Assembly (NCBI RefSeq): GCF_000522985.1
Contig: NZ_CP007128.1
Coordinates: 310,001 to 374,000, forward strand
From: Gemmatirosa kalamazoonensis
GTDB taxonomy: Bacteria > Gemmatimonadota > Gemmatimonadetes > Gemmatimonadales > Gemmatimonadaceae
DNA length: 64,000 nt
Direction of reading: 5' to 3'
How positions within the stretch are numbered: the first letter of the stretch is position 1; every line of letters begins with the position of its first letter. Made by a program: the position numbers and the translations under genes. Below, piece after piece: positions 1 to 8,158 of the stretch. The notes beneath the pieces were generated by a model. That model saw nothing but the letters and a program-made list of their open reading frames with translations, was not told where the DNA came from and ran no database searches.

Positions 1-1
1 G

Positions 2-1492
2 AGCGCGGTGGCGGTGTTCGCGTGGCTCGCCACGCTGTGGGACGGCCAGCCGTGGTATCCCGCGGCGATGAAGTTCATGCTCGGCTTCATCGCGCTGTTC
101 GTCATCGGCGGCGTGAGCGGCGTGATGACGGCCGCCGTCCCGTTCGACTGGCAGCTCACCGACACGTACTTCGTCGTCGCGCACCTGCACTACGTGCTCG
201 TGGGGATCAACGTGTTCCCCGTGGTCGCCGGCGTGTACTACTGGTTCCCGAAGTTCACCGGCCGGCTGATGGACGAGACGTTGGGCACGTGGAACTTCTG
301 GACGATGTTCGTCGGCGCGAACCTCGTGTTCTTCCCGATGCACATCGTCGGGCTGTTGGGCATGCCGCGGCGCATCTACACGTATCCGGCGGGGCTCGGG
401 TGGGACGCGTACAACACGGTGGAGACGGTCGGCGCGTTCCTGTTCGCGCTCGGCGTGGTGCTGTTCGCGGTGAACGTGCTGCGCAGCCGCCGCGGCGGCG
501 CGCTGGCGGGCGCGAACCCGTGGGACGCGCCGACGCTCGAGTGGAGCGTGCCGTCGCCGCCGCCGCCGTACAACTTCGCCGTGCTGCCGACGATCGGCAG
601 CCGGCATCCGCTATGGGAGAGCCGCCTCGAGGAAGGCTCGGCGCGCTCGGTGCTCGACCGCGGTCCCGTGCTCGCCGACGGCCGCGAGACGTTCGCCACG
701 ACGCCGCTCGACGCCGAGGCCACGGCGGTGATGCGCATGCCCGAGGACTCGTACGCGCCGGTGCTGCTCGCCGCCTCGCTCGGCGTCGTCGCGTACGGAC
801 TGCTGTTCTCGCTGCTCTGGCTCGCCGCGTTAGGCACCGTGGGCACGGCGGCGTGCGCGATCGCGTGGCTGTGGCCCGATGCGGCGACGGCGTTCGTCGG
901 CACGGAGGTCACGTCGTTCGGAGAGCTGCCGGTAGGCGCGAGCGGGCGCCGGAGCGTCGGGTGGTGGGGGATGGCCGGGGCGGTGGCCACCGAGGGCGCC
1001 TTCTTCGCCTACCTGCTGTTCTCCTACTTCTATCTCGCGTCGATGTCGGGGAACGCGTGGCCGAGCGCGATGCCGGGATTCGGGCTGCCGCTGCTGAACA
1101 CCGCGATCCTGCTCGCGTCGAGCGTCGTGGTGTGGTGGGCGGAGCGCGGCGCGCGCGTGGGCGCGACCGCGCGGCTGCGCACCGGCCTCGCCATCGCGAT
1201 CGCGCTCGGCGTGGCGTTCCTCGCGCTGCAGGCCGTGGAGTACGGCCGCGAGCGGGCATCGGCGACGCACGACGCGTACGGCTCGCTGTTCTACACCATC
1301 ACCGGCTTCCACGGCGCGCACGTGCTCGTGGGGCTCGTCATGCTCGCGGTGGTCCTCGTGCGCGCGCTGCGCGGGCACTTCGCGGCGCGGCGGCACGAGG
1401 CGGTGACGAACGTCGCGCTGTACTGGCACTTCGTGGACGCGGTGTGGCTCGCCGTGTTCACGTCGCTCTACGTGAGCCCGCACCTGAGGTGA
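2..1492 (+). CDS. Cytochrome c oxidase subunit I-III fusion, C-terminal part
   Basis: The frame is open at the window edge, so the N-terminal part of subunit I is missing. The first ~190 residues are the end of the haem-copper subunit I, with HLHYVLVG carrying the two histidines expected to bind haem a3 and haem a, followed by two or three membrane helices. A soluble linker rich in Pro (about residues 185-240) leads into a complete subunit III: several membrane helices, the signature TGFHGAHVLVG and a terminal WHFVDAVW. Fused I/III chains are known in caa3-type oxidases such as those of Thermus. The enzyme reduces oxygen at the cytoplasmic membrane and pumps protons. The next small membrane gene starts 3 bases after the stop, so the two are probably one operon. 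Confidence 0.9.
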   Translation, partial: SAVAVFAWLATLWDGQPWYPAAMKFMLGFIALFVIGGVSGVMTAAVPFDWQLTDTYFVVAHLHYVLVGINVFPVVAGVYYWFPKFTGRLMDETLGTWNFWTMFVGANLVFFPMHIVGLLGMPRRIYTYPAGLGWDAYNTVETVGAFLFALGVVLFAVNVLRSRRGGALAGANPWDAPTLEWSVPSPPPPYNFAVLPTIGSRHPLWESRLEEGSARSVLDRGPVLADGRETFATTPLDAEATAVMRMPEDSYAPVLLAASLGVVAYGLLFSLLWLAALGTVGTAACAIAWLWPDAATAFVGTEVTSFGELPVGASGRRSVGWWGMAGAVATEGAFFAYLLFSYFYLASMSGNAWPSAMPGFGLPLLNTAILLASSVVVWWAERGARVGATARLRTGLAIAIALGVAFLALQAVEYGRERASATHDAYGSLFYTITGFHGAHVLVGLVMLAVVLVRALRGHFAARRHEAVTNVALYWHFVDAVWLAVFTSLYVSPHLR

Positions 1493-1495
1493 GCG

Positions 1496-1966
1496 ATGGC
1501 GACGGCAGCGCACGATGGATCGGGCGACGCGCATCCGGCCCCGGCGCGCGCACGCGCGGGACTCGCGGCGCTCGCGTTCGGCTTGTTCGGCGGACCGGCG
1601 GCATGGAGCGTCCAGACGCTCGTGAATCTCCCCGTCGCCGCGCACGGCTGCTTTCCGCGGCTTGCGCCGCTCGCCGGTGCGGCGAGCGGCGTGCGCGGGG
1701 TGGCGCTCGCGGTGAGCGCGGCGGCGATCGTCGTCGCCGCGGCGGCCGGCGCGGTGGCGTGGCGCACGTGGGCGCGGACGCGCGAGGAGCACCAGGCGGG
1801 GGCCGGCCGGGGCGCCGCGCACGCGCCGGAGACGGCGCTGCTCGAGACGGGTGAGGGCCGCACGCGGTTCCTGGCGCTGGCCGGCGTGCTCACCAGTCTC
1901 ACGTTCCTCCTGGTGAGCGTCGCCCACGCGGGGGCCGTGCTGTTCGTCCCACCGTGCGGCGTCTGA
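1496..1966 (+). CDS. Small membrane protein of the oxidase operon
   Basis: A 156-residue protein that I cannot assign to a named family. Three hydrophobic segments are visible: residues ~20-45, ~60-85 and ~122-148, separated by Arg/Glu-rich loops. A start at 1496, three bases after the oxidase stop, implies translational coupling. Oxidase operons often end with small poorly conserved membrane proteins (subunit IV-like or assembly proteins), and that is the best guess from context only. Two cysteines, one in the middle and one near the C-terminus, do not form a recognisable metal motif. Confidence 0.7.
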   Translation: MATAAHDGSGDAHPAPARARAGLAALAFGLFGGPAAWSVQTLVNLPVAAHGCFPRLAPLAGAASGVRGVALAVSAAAIVVAAAAGAVAWRTWARTREEHQAGAGRGAAHAPETALLETGEGRTRFLALAGVLTSLTFLLVSVAHAGAVLFVPPCGV

Positions 1967-2104
1967 GTCACCCGGCCCTTGCCCGCGCGGCGCCGTCTGA
2001 CATCTTGGCAGGCAACCACGGCACGGCACCGGCGTGTCGATTCGGGGTAGATTCCGTTGGAACGGACAGCACGGTTACACCAATTCAGGCGAGGCATTCA
2101 CGTC

Positions 2105-3691
2105 ATGCGTGGTACTCTGCTCTCCCGCGCGACCGCCTCTACCGCGGTGCGCGTAGTCGCCGCCACGGTGCTCGGTGTCGGCGGCACGCTCGCGTTCAAG
2201 TACGCTCCGGCGCAGATCGCGTCGATGACCGGCCAGACGCCGGCGACCCTCACCGCCCCGGCGGCGACGCCCGGTGCCGGCGGTCCACAGGATTCCGGCT
2301 TCGTGAAGATCGCCCGGCAGGTGACGCCGGCGGTCGTCTACATCGAGAACGAGGGCGCGCCCCGCGTCGCGTCGCGCGACAACGGCGGCGGCGACGTCCC
2401 GCCGGGGCTGCGCGACCTGCTGCCGCGCGGCTTCCAGCTCGTGCCGCCGGGCGGGCGCGGCGGCCGCGCGCCGATCCAGCGCTCCTCCGGCTCGGGGTTC
2501 ATCGTCTCGTCGGACGGTGAGATCCTGACGAACAACCACGTCGTCGAGGACGCGAACCGGCTCCTCGTCACGCTCTACGACCGGCGCATCTACCCGGCGC
2601 GCGTGATCGGCCGCGACCCGTCGACCGACGTCGCGCTCATCAAGATCGACGCGACGGGGCTGCCGACGCTGCCGCTCGGCGACGACGCCGCGGTGCAGGT
2701 CGGCCAGCCGGTGCTCGCGATCGGCGCGCCGCTCGGCCTGCGCTCCACGGTGACGTCGGGCATCATCAGCGCGAAGGAGCGCGGGGGCGACCTCTCGAAC
2801 CTGTTCAGCTCCCAGCTCGCGATTGCCGACTTCCTGCAGACCGACGCCGTCATCAACCCCGGGAACTCGGGCGGCCCGCTGCTCGACATGGACGGGCGGG
2901 TGATCGGCATCAACAGCGCGATCGAGAGCCCCACCGGCGTGTACGCGGGCTACGGCTTCGCCGTGCCGGCCTCCATCGCGCGCATCGCGATGGACCAGTT
3001 CCACAAGTACGGCCGCGTGCGGCGCGCCATCCTCGGCGTCTCCATCACGGACGTGAAGGCGGAGGACGCGCTCGCCGCCGGGATGAAGGAGATCCGCGGC
3101 GCGCTCGTGAGCGGCTTCCAGGAGGGGAGCCCGGCGGAGAAGGCGGGGCTGAAGCAGGGCGACATCATCGTCTCGGTCGACAACAAGCCGATCTCCAGCG
3201 TCGCCGCGCTGCAGCGCACGATCTACGGCTACCAGCCCGGCCAGACGGTGACGCTCGCCTACGCGCGCTACGGCACGCAGGGCACGGCGCGCGTGCCGCT
3301 GCAGGAGGCGCCGCCGGAGAAGGAGACGGTCGCCGCCAACGACGCCGGCGAGCCGCGCAGCAACGCGACGCCAGCGGGACGTCTTGGCGTCTCGGTGGAA
3401 CCGCTCACCCCCGAGCTGGCGACCCAGGCGCGCGTCACGAACAGCAGCATTCACGGCCTGCTCGTGAGCGAGGTGAAGGAGACGGGCCCCGCGCGCGGCC
3501 ATCTCATCGAGGGCGACGTCATCGTCGCGGTGATCGGCCGCGGCGGCGTCCAGCGGCAGATCACGTCGGGCGCGCAGCTCAAGGACGCGGTCGACAACGC
3601 GCCGGGCGTCATCAGCCTGCTCGTCTACAACTCGCGCCTCAGCGTCGGCGCGGCGGGCACCCGCGTGGTGAACGTGCCGCTGAACCAGTAA
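2105..3691 (+). CDS. htrA: HtrA/DegP-family periplasmic serine protease
   Basis: A trypsin-like protease with two PDZ domains, which would degrade or hold misfolded envelope proteins. I chose ATG 2105 because it opens directly into a basic stretch and a hydrophobic signal anchor; an in-frame ATG at 2057 would add 16 residues. Numbered from 2105, the catalytic triad is visible as H145 in NNHVVED, D175 in STDVALI and S255 in NPGNSGGPL. PDZ1 spans roughly residues 310-400 and PDZ2 about 430-528, giving a 528-residue protein of usual DegP/DegQ length. A low-complexity segment rich in Gly/Arg/Pro before the protease domain matches the flexible LA-loop position. It appears to be a single-gene unit ended by a strong hairpin. 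Confidence 0.93.
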   Translation: MRGTLLSRATASTAVRVVAATVLGVGGTLAFKYAPAQIASMTGQTPATLTAPAATPGAGGPQDSGFVKIARQVTPAVVYIENEGAPRVASRDNGGGDVPPGLRDLLPRGFQLVPPGGRGGRAPIQRSSGSGFIVSSDGEILTNNHVVEDANRLLVTLYDRRIYPARVIGRDPSTDVALIKIDATGLPTLPLGDDAAVQVGQPVLAIGAPLGLRSTVTSGIISAKERGGDLSNLFSSQLAIADFLQTDAVINPGNSGGPLLDMDGRVIGINSAIESPTGVYAGYGFAVPASIARIAMDQFHKYGRVRRAILGVSITDVKAEDALAAGMKEIRGALVSGFQEGSPAEKAGLKQGDIIVSVDNKPISSVAALQRTIYGYQPGQTVTLAYARYGTQGTARVPLQEAPPEKETVAANDAGEPRSNATPAGRLGVSVEPLTPELATQARVTNSSIHGLLVSEVKETGPARGHLIEGDVIVAVIGRGGVQRQITSGAQLKDAVDNAPGVISLLVYNSRLSVGAAGTRVVNVPLNQ

Positions 3692-3711
3692 GGCCAGGGC
3701 AGGAGGGCACG

Positions 3712-3758
3712 AGGGCAGGAGGGCAGGAGAGCCCGAAGCTCTCCTGCCCTCCTGCCCT
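3712..3758 (+). terminator. Terminator hairpin built from GGGCAGGA repeats
   Basis: A perfect 21-bp inverted repeat (3712-3732 with 3738-3758) with a 5-base loop CCGAA lies 20 bases after the htrA stop and is followed by TTT. The arms are tandem copies of GGGCAGGA. Further copies on both sides (3695-3708 and 3760-3775) can form a second, outer stem. It ends only 20 bases before the next start codon. Confidence 0.85.
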
Positions 3759-3778
3759 TTCTGCCCTCCTGCCCTAAT

Positions 3779-4471
3779 ATGTGCCCCATGCCCGAGCACT
3801 ACGTCTCGAACGCCGACGTGTCCGTGCGGATGTTCCGCAGCGGGTTCCTCGAGCGGTTCAGTCACGTGCATCCGGCGGTGCCGCACGTGATCTACGTGCC
3901 GCTCGTCGCGGGGCTGCTGTGGACGGCGCGGACGACGCGAGGGACGACGGCGCTGCTGTTCGTCGCCGGCCTGCTGCTGTGGACGCTCGCCGAGTACCTG
4001 CTGCACCGGCACGTCTTCCACGCGCCGGACCACATCATGGCCGAGACGCACGACGTGGTGGCGCGGCTCGCGCCCGACGAGCCGGTGCTCCCCGCGCTGC
4101 CGAGCTGGCGCCACCGCTCGTACTTCATCGCCCACGGCGTGCACCACGAGTATCCGAGCGATTCCAGCCGGCTCGTCATGCCGCCGGGGGCGAGCGTGCC
4201 GATCGCGATCGGGACGTGGCTGCTGTTCCGCGCGGTCCTCGGCCCGCTGCACGCGCCGGCACCGTTCGCCGGCTTCGTCGCCGGGTACCTCGTGTACGAC
4301 ACGACGCACTACGCCGTGCACCACTTCGGCATGCCGACGCCGTGGGGCCGCTACCTGAAGAAGCGCCACGCCCGGCACCACTACGTCGACACGGACAGCG
4401 ACTACGGCGTGAGCTCGCCGCTCTGGGACGTCGTGTTCGGGACGTTCACCCGCTTCGAGCGGCGACCCTGA
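3779..4471 (+). CDS. Fatty acid hydroxylase / sterol desaturase family protein
   Basis: A 230-residue integral membrane di-iron hydroxylase. The four histidine clusters of the family are readable in order: LHRHVFH, HGVHHEY, HYAVHHF and KRHARHHY, which would hold two irons at the cytoplasmic face. About four membrane helices lie between them. The layout matches the short fatty-acid 2-hydroxylase (Scs7/FA2H-like) branch better than sterol desaturases. Likely substrates are membrane lipid acyl chains, possibly sphingolipid-like, but substrate is not determined by the sequence. Starts at ATG 3779 or 3788 are both possible. It stands alone between a terminator and the GGDEF-EAL gene. Confidence 0.87.
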   Translation: MCPMPEHYVSNADVSVRMFRSGFLERFSHVHPAVPHVIYVPLVAGLLWTARTTRGTTALLFVAGLLLWTLAEYLLHRHVFHAPDHIMAETHDVVARLAPDEPVLPALPSWRHRSYFIAHGVHHEYPSDSSRLVMPPGASVPIAIGTWLLFRAVLGPLHAPAPFAGFVAGYLVYDTTHYAVHHFGMPTPWGRYLKKRHARHHYVDTDSDYGVSSPLWDVVFGTFTRFERRP

Positions 4472-4529
4472 CCCCGTAGCAGCGTCGCAGCCTCAAGGTC
4501 GTCGTCGGACCGGCCGATGTTAGTACACG

Positions 4530-7259
4530 ATGCCCGCGCCGTCCGACGTCCCCGCCACGCGCCACGCCCCGGTGCGCGACCGCCTCGGCGCGGCGTTCCA
4601 GGCGGTCGTCGTCGCCACGGCGGCCGCGGCGCTCCTGCTCTGGGGCTGGCGGTTCGCTCCCGGCGGCGATGCGGCGGCGAAGGCGCAGCTCTGCGCGAAC
4701 GCGCTCGTGCCGCTCGGGGTCGGCCTGGTCGTCGTGCTCTGGCTCGCGCCGCGCCGCGCGGACGTGGATCGGCGGGCGCGGCGGGCGTGGCGCGACCTCG
4801 CCGCCGCGGTGACGGTCTGGTGGCTCGCCGGCGTGCTGTGGGAGCTGCTCGGCCGCCCGCCGCTCTCCGCCGCGGACGGCGTGCAGCTGCTCTTCTTCCC
4901 GCTCGTCCTGCTCGGCGTCCTGCGCTTTCCCGCGGCGCCGCTCGAGCGCGAGGAGCGACTGCGCGTGTGGCTCGACACGGCGATGGTGCTGTCGAGCGGC
5001 GCGGCGGTGGTGTGGTACCTCGCGCTCTGGCCGGCGATCGCGCGCGGCGACGACCTCGCGCAGCTCGTGGTCAACACGCTCTACCCGCTCGGCGACGTCG
5101 TGCTGCTGTTCGCGGCGTACGTGGCCCTCCGCCGCGGCGGCGGCGCGACGCGCGGCGCGGTACGCTGGGCCGCGGCCGGCCTGCTTTCGCGCTTCGCGGG
5201 CGACCTGCTGTACCTGCGGCAATCATTCACCGGCGCGTACGACCCGGGTGGGCTCAGTGACCTGATGTGGCTGCTGGGATGCCTGATGCTCGCCGCCGGT
5301 GCGTGCGCGCAGCGGCGCGCCAGCGAGCCCGCCGCCGAGGAGCGCACCGCGCCGCAGACGCGCGCGAGCCTGCTGCCGTACGTCAGCGCGGTGCTGCTGC
5401 TCGTGTTCTTCGCCGTCGCGGTCGGCGGCGCGTGGACGCCGCGCACGCTGGTGCTGCTCGCAGCCACGATCGTCGTCACGTCGCTCGTGTTCGTGCGCCA
5501 GTACATGGTCGGGCGCGAGCACGTGCGGCTGCAGGGCGCGCGCGTGCGGCTCGAGGCGGAGCGCGCGGGCGAGGCGCGGTTCCGCACGCTCGTGCAGAAC
5601 TCGTCGGACCTCATTCTCATCGTCGACGGCCGCGGGATCGTGCGCTTCGCGAGCCCGTCGCTCGAGCGCATGCTCGGCGTGCGCCCGGAGGACGCGGAGG
5701 GGCAGCCGCTCGTGACGTTCGTGCACCCCGACGACGCGGCCGACGCGGCGGAGGCGCTGGCCGTGACGCGCAGCGAGCACCGCACGTTCGGCCCGTCGCA
5801 GTACCGCGTGAGCGGCGACGGCGCGACGTGGCGCGCCGTGGAGTGCATGGCGGAGAACCTGTACGACGATCCGGCCGTGCGCGGAGTGCTGATCACGGTG
5901 CGCGACGTCACGGAGCGCGCGCGGCTCGAGGCGCAGCTCATCCACCAGGCGTTCCACGATCCGCTCACGGGGCTCGCGAACCGCGCGCTGTTCCGCGACC
6001 GCGTGGAGCATGCGCTCGCGCGCGAGGGGCGCGACCCTCACGGCGTGGTGGCGCTGTTCCTCGACCTCGACGACTTCAAGACGGTGAACGACTCGTTGGG
6101 CCACCGCGAGGGCGACCGTCTGCTCGCCGTCGTCGCCGACCGGCTGCTGAACGCGACGCGCGGCTGCGACACCGTGGCGCGACTCGGCGGCGACGAGTTC
6201 GGCGTGCTGCTCGAGAACGCGCACGCCGACGCCGACGCGGTGATCGTCGCCGAGCGCATCGTGAACTCGGTGCGCGTGCCGATCACGCTCGCCGGGCAGG
6301 ACGTGAGCGTGGGGGCGAGCGTCGGGATCGCGCGTGCACGCTCGACCGACGGCGCCGAGGAGCTGCTTCGCAACGCCGACGTCGCGATGTACCGCGCGAA
6401 GCAGCGCGGCAAGAGCACGTACGAGATCTTCGCGCCCGCGATGCACGCCGCGGTCGTGGACCGGATGGAGCTGGAAGGCGATCTGCGCCGCGCCGTGGCG
6501 GACGACTGCGCGGAGATGCGCGTCCACTACCAGCCGATCGTGGAGCTGGCCGACGGCAAGGTGGCGGGGCTCGAGGCGCTGGTGCGCTGGCAGCACCCGC
6601 GGCGCGGGCTGGTGCAGCCCACGGTGTTCATCCCCGCGGCGGAGTCCACGGGGCTCATCGTGCCGTTAGGCCGGTGGGTGCTGCGCGAAGCGTGCGCGCA
6701 GGCGGCGCGGTGGCAGGCCGCGCGGCACGCCGCCGACCCGCTGGCGCCGCCGCTCACCATCACGGTGAACCTCTCGGCGCGGCAGCTCCAGGACCCATCG
6801 CTCGCCGACGACGTGCGTGCCGCGCTCGACGACGCGGGGCTCCCGCCGCACGCGCTGGTGCTGGAGATCACGGAGAGCGTGATCATCGCCGAGCCGTCGG
6901 CCGCGCTCGCGACACTGGCCGCGGTGAAGGCGCTCGGCGTGCGGCTCGCGATCGACGACTTCGGCACCGGCTACTCGTCGCTCGGCTACCTCCAGCAGTT
7001 CCCCGTCGACGTGCTGAAGATCGACAAGGCGTTCGTCGACGGCGTGACCCGCGGCGGCCCGCGCGCGGCGCTCACGCGCACGATCGTGGCGCTGGGCGAC
7101 TCGCTCGCGTTGCACTGCGTTGCCGAGGGGATCGAGGACGAGCTGCAGCGCCGCCACCTGCAGGCGCTGGGCTGCGGCTACGGGCAGGGGTTCCTGTTCG
7201 CGCGGCCCCTGCCGGCGGACGAGATCGAGGCGATGATCTGCGACGGCGTGGCTGCGTAG
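4530..7259 (+). CDS. Membrane PAS-GGDEF-EAL cyclic-di-GMP enzyme
   Basis: A 909-residue signalling protein. The N-terminal ~330 residues hold about ten hydrophobic segments, forming an integral membrane sensor that I cannot name. A PAS domain follows (about 345-460, with an NSSDLILIVDG opening), then a GGDEF domain with intact motif GGDEF at residues 553-557, then an EAL domain with E682-A683-L684 and a DDFGTGYSSL metal/loop-6 segment. Both catalytic signatures look intact, so the protein could both make and break cyclic-di-GMP, with the membrane and PAS parts choosing the direction. The last codons run directly into the GTGGCTGC repeat that forms the terminator. Confidence 0.92.
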   Translation: MPAPSDVPATRHAPVRDRLGAAFQAVVVATAAAALLLWGWRFAPGGDAAAKAQLCANALVPLGVGLVVVLWLAPRRADVDRRARRAWRDLAAAVTVWWLAGVLWELLGRPPLSAADGVQLLFFPLVLLGVLRFPAAPLEREERLRVWLDTAMVLSSGAAVVWYLALWPAIARGDDLAQLVVNTLYPLGDVVLLFAAYVALRRGGGATRGAVRWAAAGLLSRFAGDLLYLRQSFTGAYDPGGLSDLMWLLGCLMLAAGACAQRRASEPAAEERTAPQTRASLLPYVSAVLLLVFFAVAVGGAWTPRTLVLLAATIVVTSLVFVRQYMVGREHVRLQGARVRLEAERAGEARFRTLVQNSSDLILIVDGRGIVRFASPSLERMLGVRPEDAEGQPLVTFVHPDDAADAAEALAVTRSEHRTFGPSQYRVSGDGATWRAVECMAENLYDDPAVRGVLITVRDVTERARLEAQLIHQAFHDPLTGLANRALFRDRVEHALAREGRDPHGVVALFLDLDDFKTVNDSLGHREGDRLLAVVADRLLNATRGCDTVARLGGDEFGVLLENAHADADAVIVAERIVNSVRVPITLAGQDVSVGASVGIARARSTDGAEELLRNADVAMYRAKQRGKSTYEIFAPAMHAAVVDRMELEGDLRRAVADDCAEMRVHYQPIVELADGKVAGLEALVRWQHPRRGLVQPTVFIPAAESTGLIVPLGRWVLREACAQAARWQAARHAADPLAPPLTITVNLSARQLQDPSLADDVRAALDDAGLPPHALVLEITESVIIAEPSAALATLAAVKALGVRLAIDDFGTGYSSLGYLQQFPVDVLKIDKAFVDGVTRGGPRAALTRTIVALGDSLALHCVAEGIEDELQRRHLQALGCGYGQGFLFARPLPADEIEAMICDGVAA

Positions 7260-7296
7260 CTGCGTGGCTGCGTGACGGCTCAACGCAGCCACGCAG
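7260..7296. terminator. Bidirectional hairpin of GTGGCTGC repeats
   Basis: A perfect 14-bp stem (7260-7273 with 7283-7296, 9-base loop) made of mirrored GTGGCTGC units sits between two convergent genes. The repeat begins inside the last codons of the upstream gene and copies extend on to 7313, almost touching the stop of the minus-strand gene at 7315. It can serve both genes. The same unit is used at 28644-28707 and 29211-29248. Confidence 0.75.
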
Positions 7297-7314
7297 CCAC
7301 GCAGCCACGCAGCG

Positions 7315-8151
7315 TCACTTGCTCGTCAGCAGCTCCTCGAACAGCGCGAGCGCGCGCGGGTCCTGCGAGCGGCCGAGCCAGAACAGCGCCGAGCGGCGCG
7401 TGGCCGGGTCGCGGTGCGTGCGGGCGATGCGGATGAGGGCCGGCACGCCCTCCTCGCTCGGGCGCCGGGACAACGCGAACACCGCCTGATCGCGGATCTC
7501 GCGCTCCGGGTCGTCGGCGAGCTCCGTGAGCCCCTTCGTCGCCGCGTCACCCGCCGCCTGGCCGAGCCAGAACACCGCCTGCGAGCGCGTCTCGCGCTCG
7601 GCGCGGTCGTCGCGCGCGAGGCGGAGCAGCGCGGGCCACACCGTCACGCTGTCGACGAGCGTGCTCGGGAACACCGCGTCGCGCGACGCGCGCCCGCTGC
7701 CGCGCTCCGCGAGGCCGAGCAGCAGCCCCGCCGCCTGCGGCGCCGGCACCTGGCCGAGGTCCGTGACGTCGGACCCCGCGGCGCGCCACCGGCCGCCGAC
7801 GTAGAAGCGCACCGCCTGCACCTGGCCGCCGCTCACGTCCATCGCGAGCCGGCCGGGGCCCGTCTGACAGTCGTCGTCCCACTCGACGTCGCGCGAGCGG
7901 CGCCACGAGTCGTCGCGGTAGGTGCGCGTGCGGTCGTCGCCGTCGCGGCGGATGTGGATGTTGCTGCCGTTGCCGCAGACGTCCGGGCGCACCGTGAACG
8001 TGAGGCGCACCGTGCCGTCGCGCACCGCCGCCACGCGCTGGGCGAGCGGCGCGCCGCGCGACGACAGGTCGGCCTGCGCGAGCGCCGGGCGCGCGACGAG
8101 GGTGCCTAACAGCAGTGCGGTCGTGATCGAGGGGCGGAGCATGGAAGTCAT
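7315..8151 (-). CDS. Exported HEAT-repeat protein (short)
   Basis: A 278-residue protein with a clear signal peptide (hydrophobic ~10-22, cleavage near ALAQ). The middle holds a small domain with a cysteine pair and many charged residues. The last ~130 residues are HEAT-like repeats with recurring motifs such as SQAVFWLGQ, DQAVFALSR and RSALFWLGR. It starts 7 bases after the stop of the longer HEAT protein and shares its repeat style, so they are likely paralogues expressed together. HEAT repeats bind other proteins; placed behind an ECF sigma and anti-sigma they are plausible envelope-stress sensors or outputs. That role is inference. Confidence 0.85.
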   Translation of the reverse strand: MTSMLRPSITTALLLGTLVARPALAQADLSSRGAPLAQRVAAVRDGTVRLTFTVRPDVCGNGSNIHIRRDGDDRTRTYRDDSWRRSRDVEWDDDCQTGPGRLAMDVSGGQVQAVRFYVGGRWRAAGSDVTDLGQVPAPQAAGLLLGLAERGSGRASRDAVFPSTLVDSVTVWPALLRLARDDRAERETRSQAVFWLGQAAGDAATKGLTELADDPEREIRDQAVFALSRRPSEEGVPALIRIARTHRDPATRRSALFWLGRSQDPRALALFEELLTSK

Positions 8152-8158
8152 CCTCCGG

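Noticed and set aside
2075-4381. Long minus-strand frame over the htrA and hydroxylase genes
   Set aside because: Shadow frame in GC-rich DNA; it has no motif, and both plus-strand genes show intact catalytic residues.
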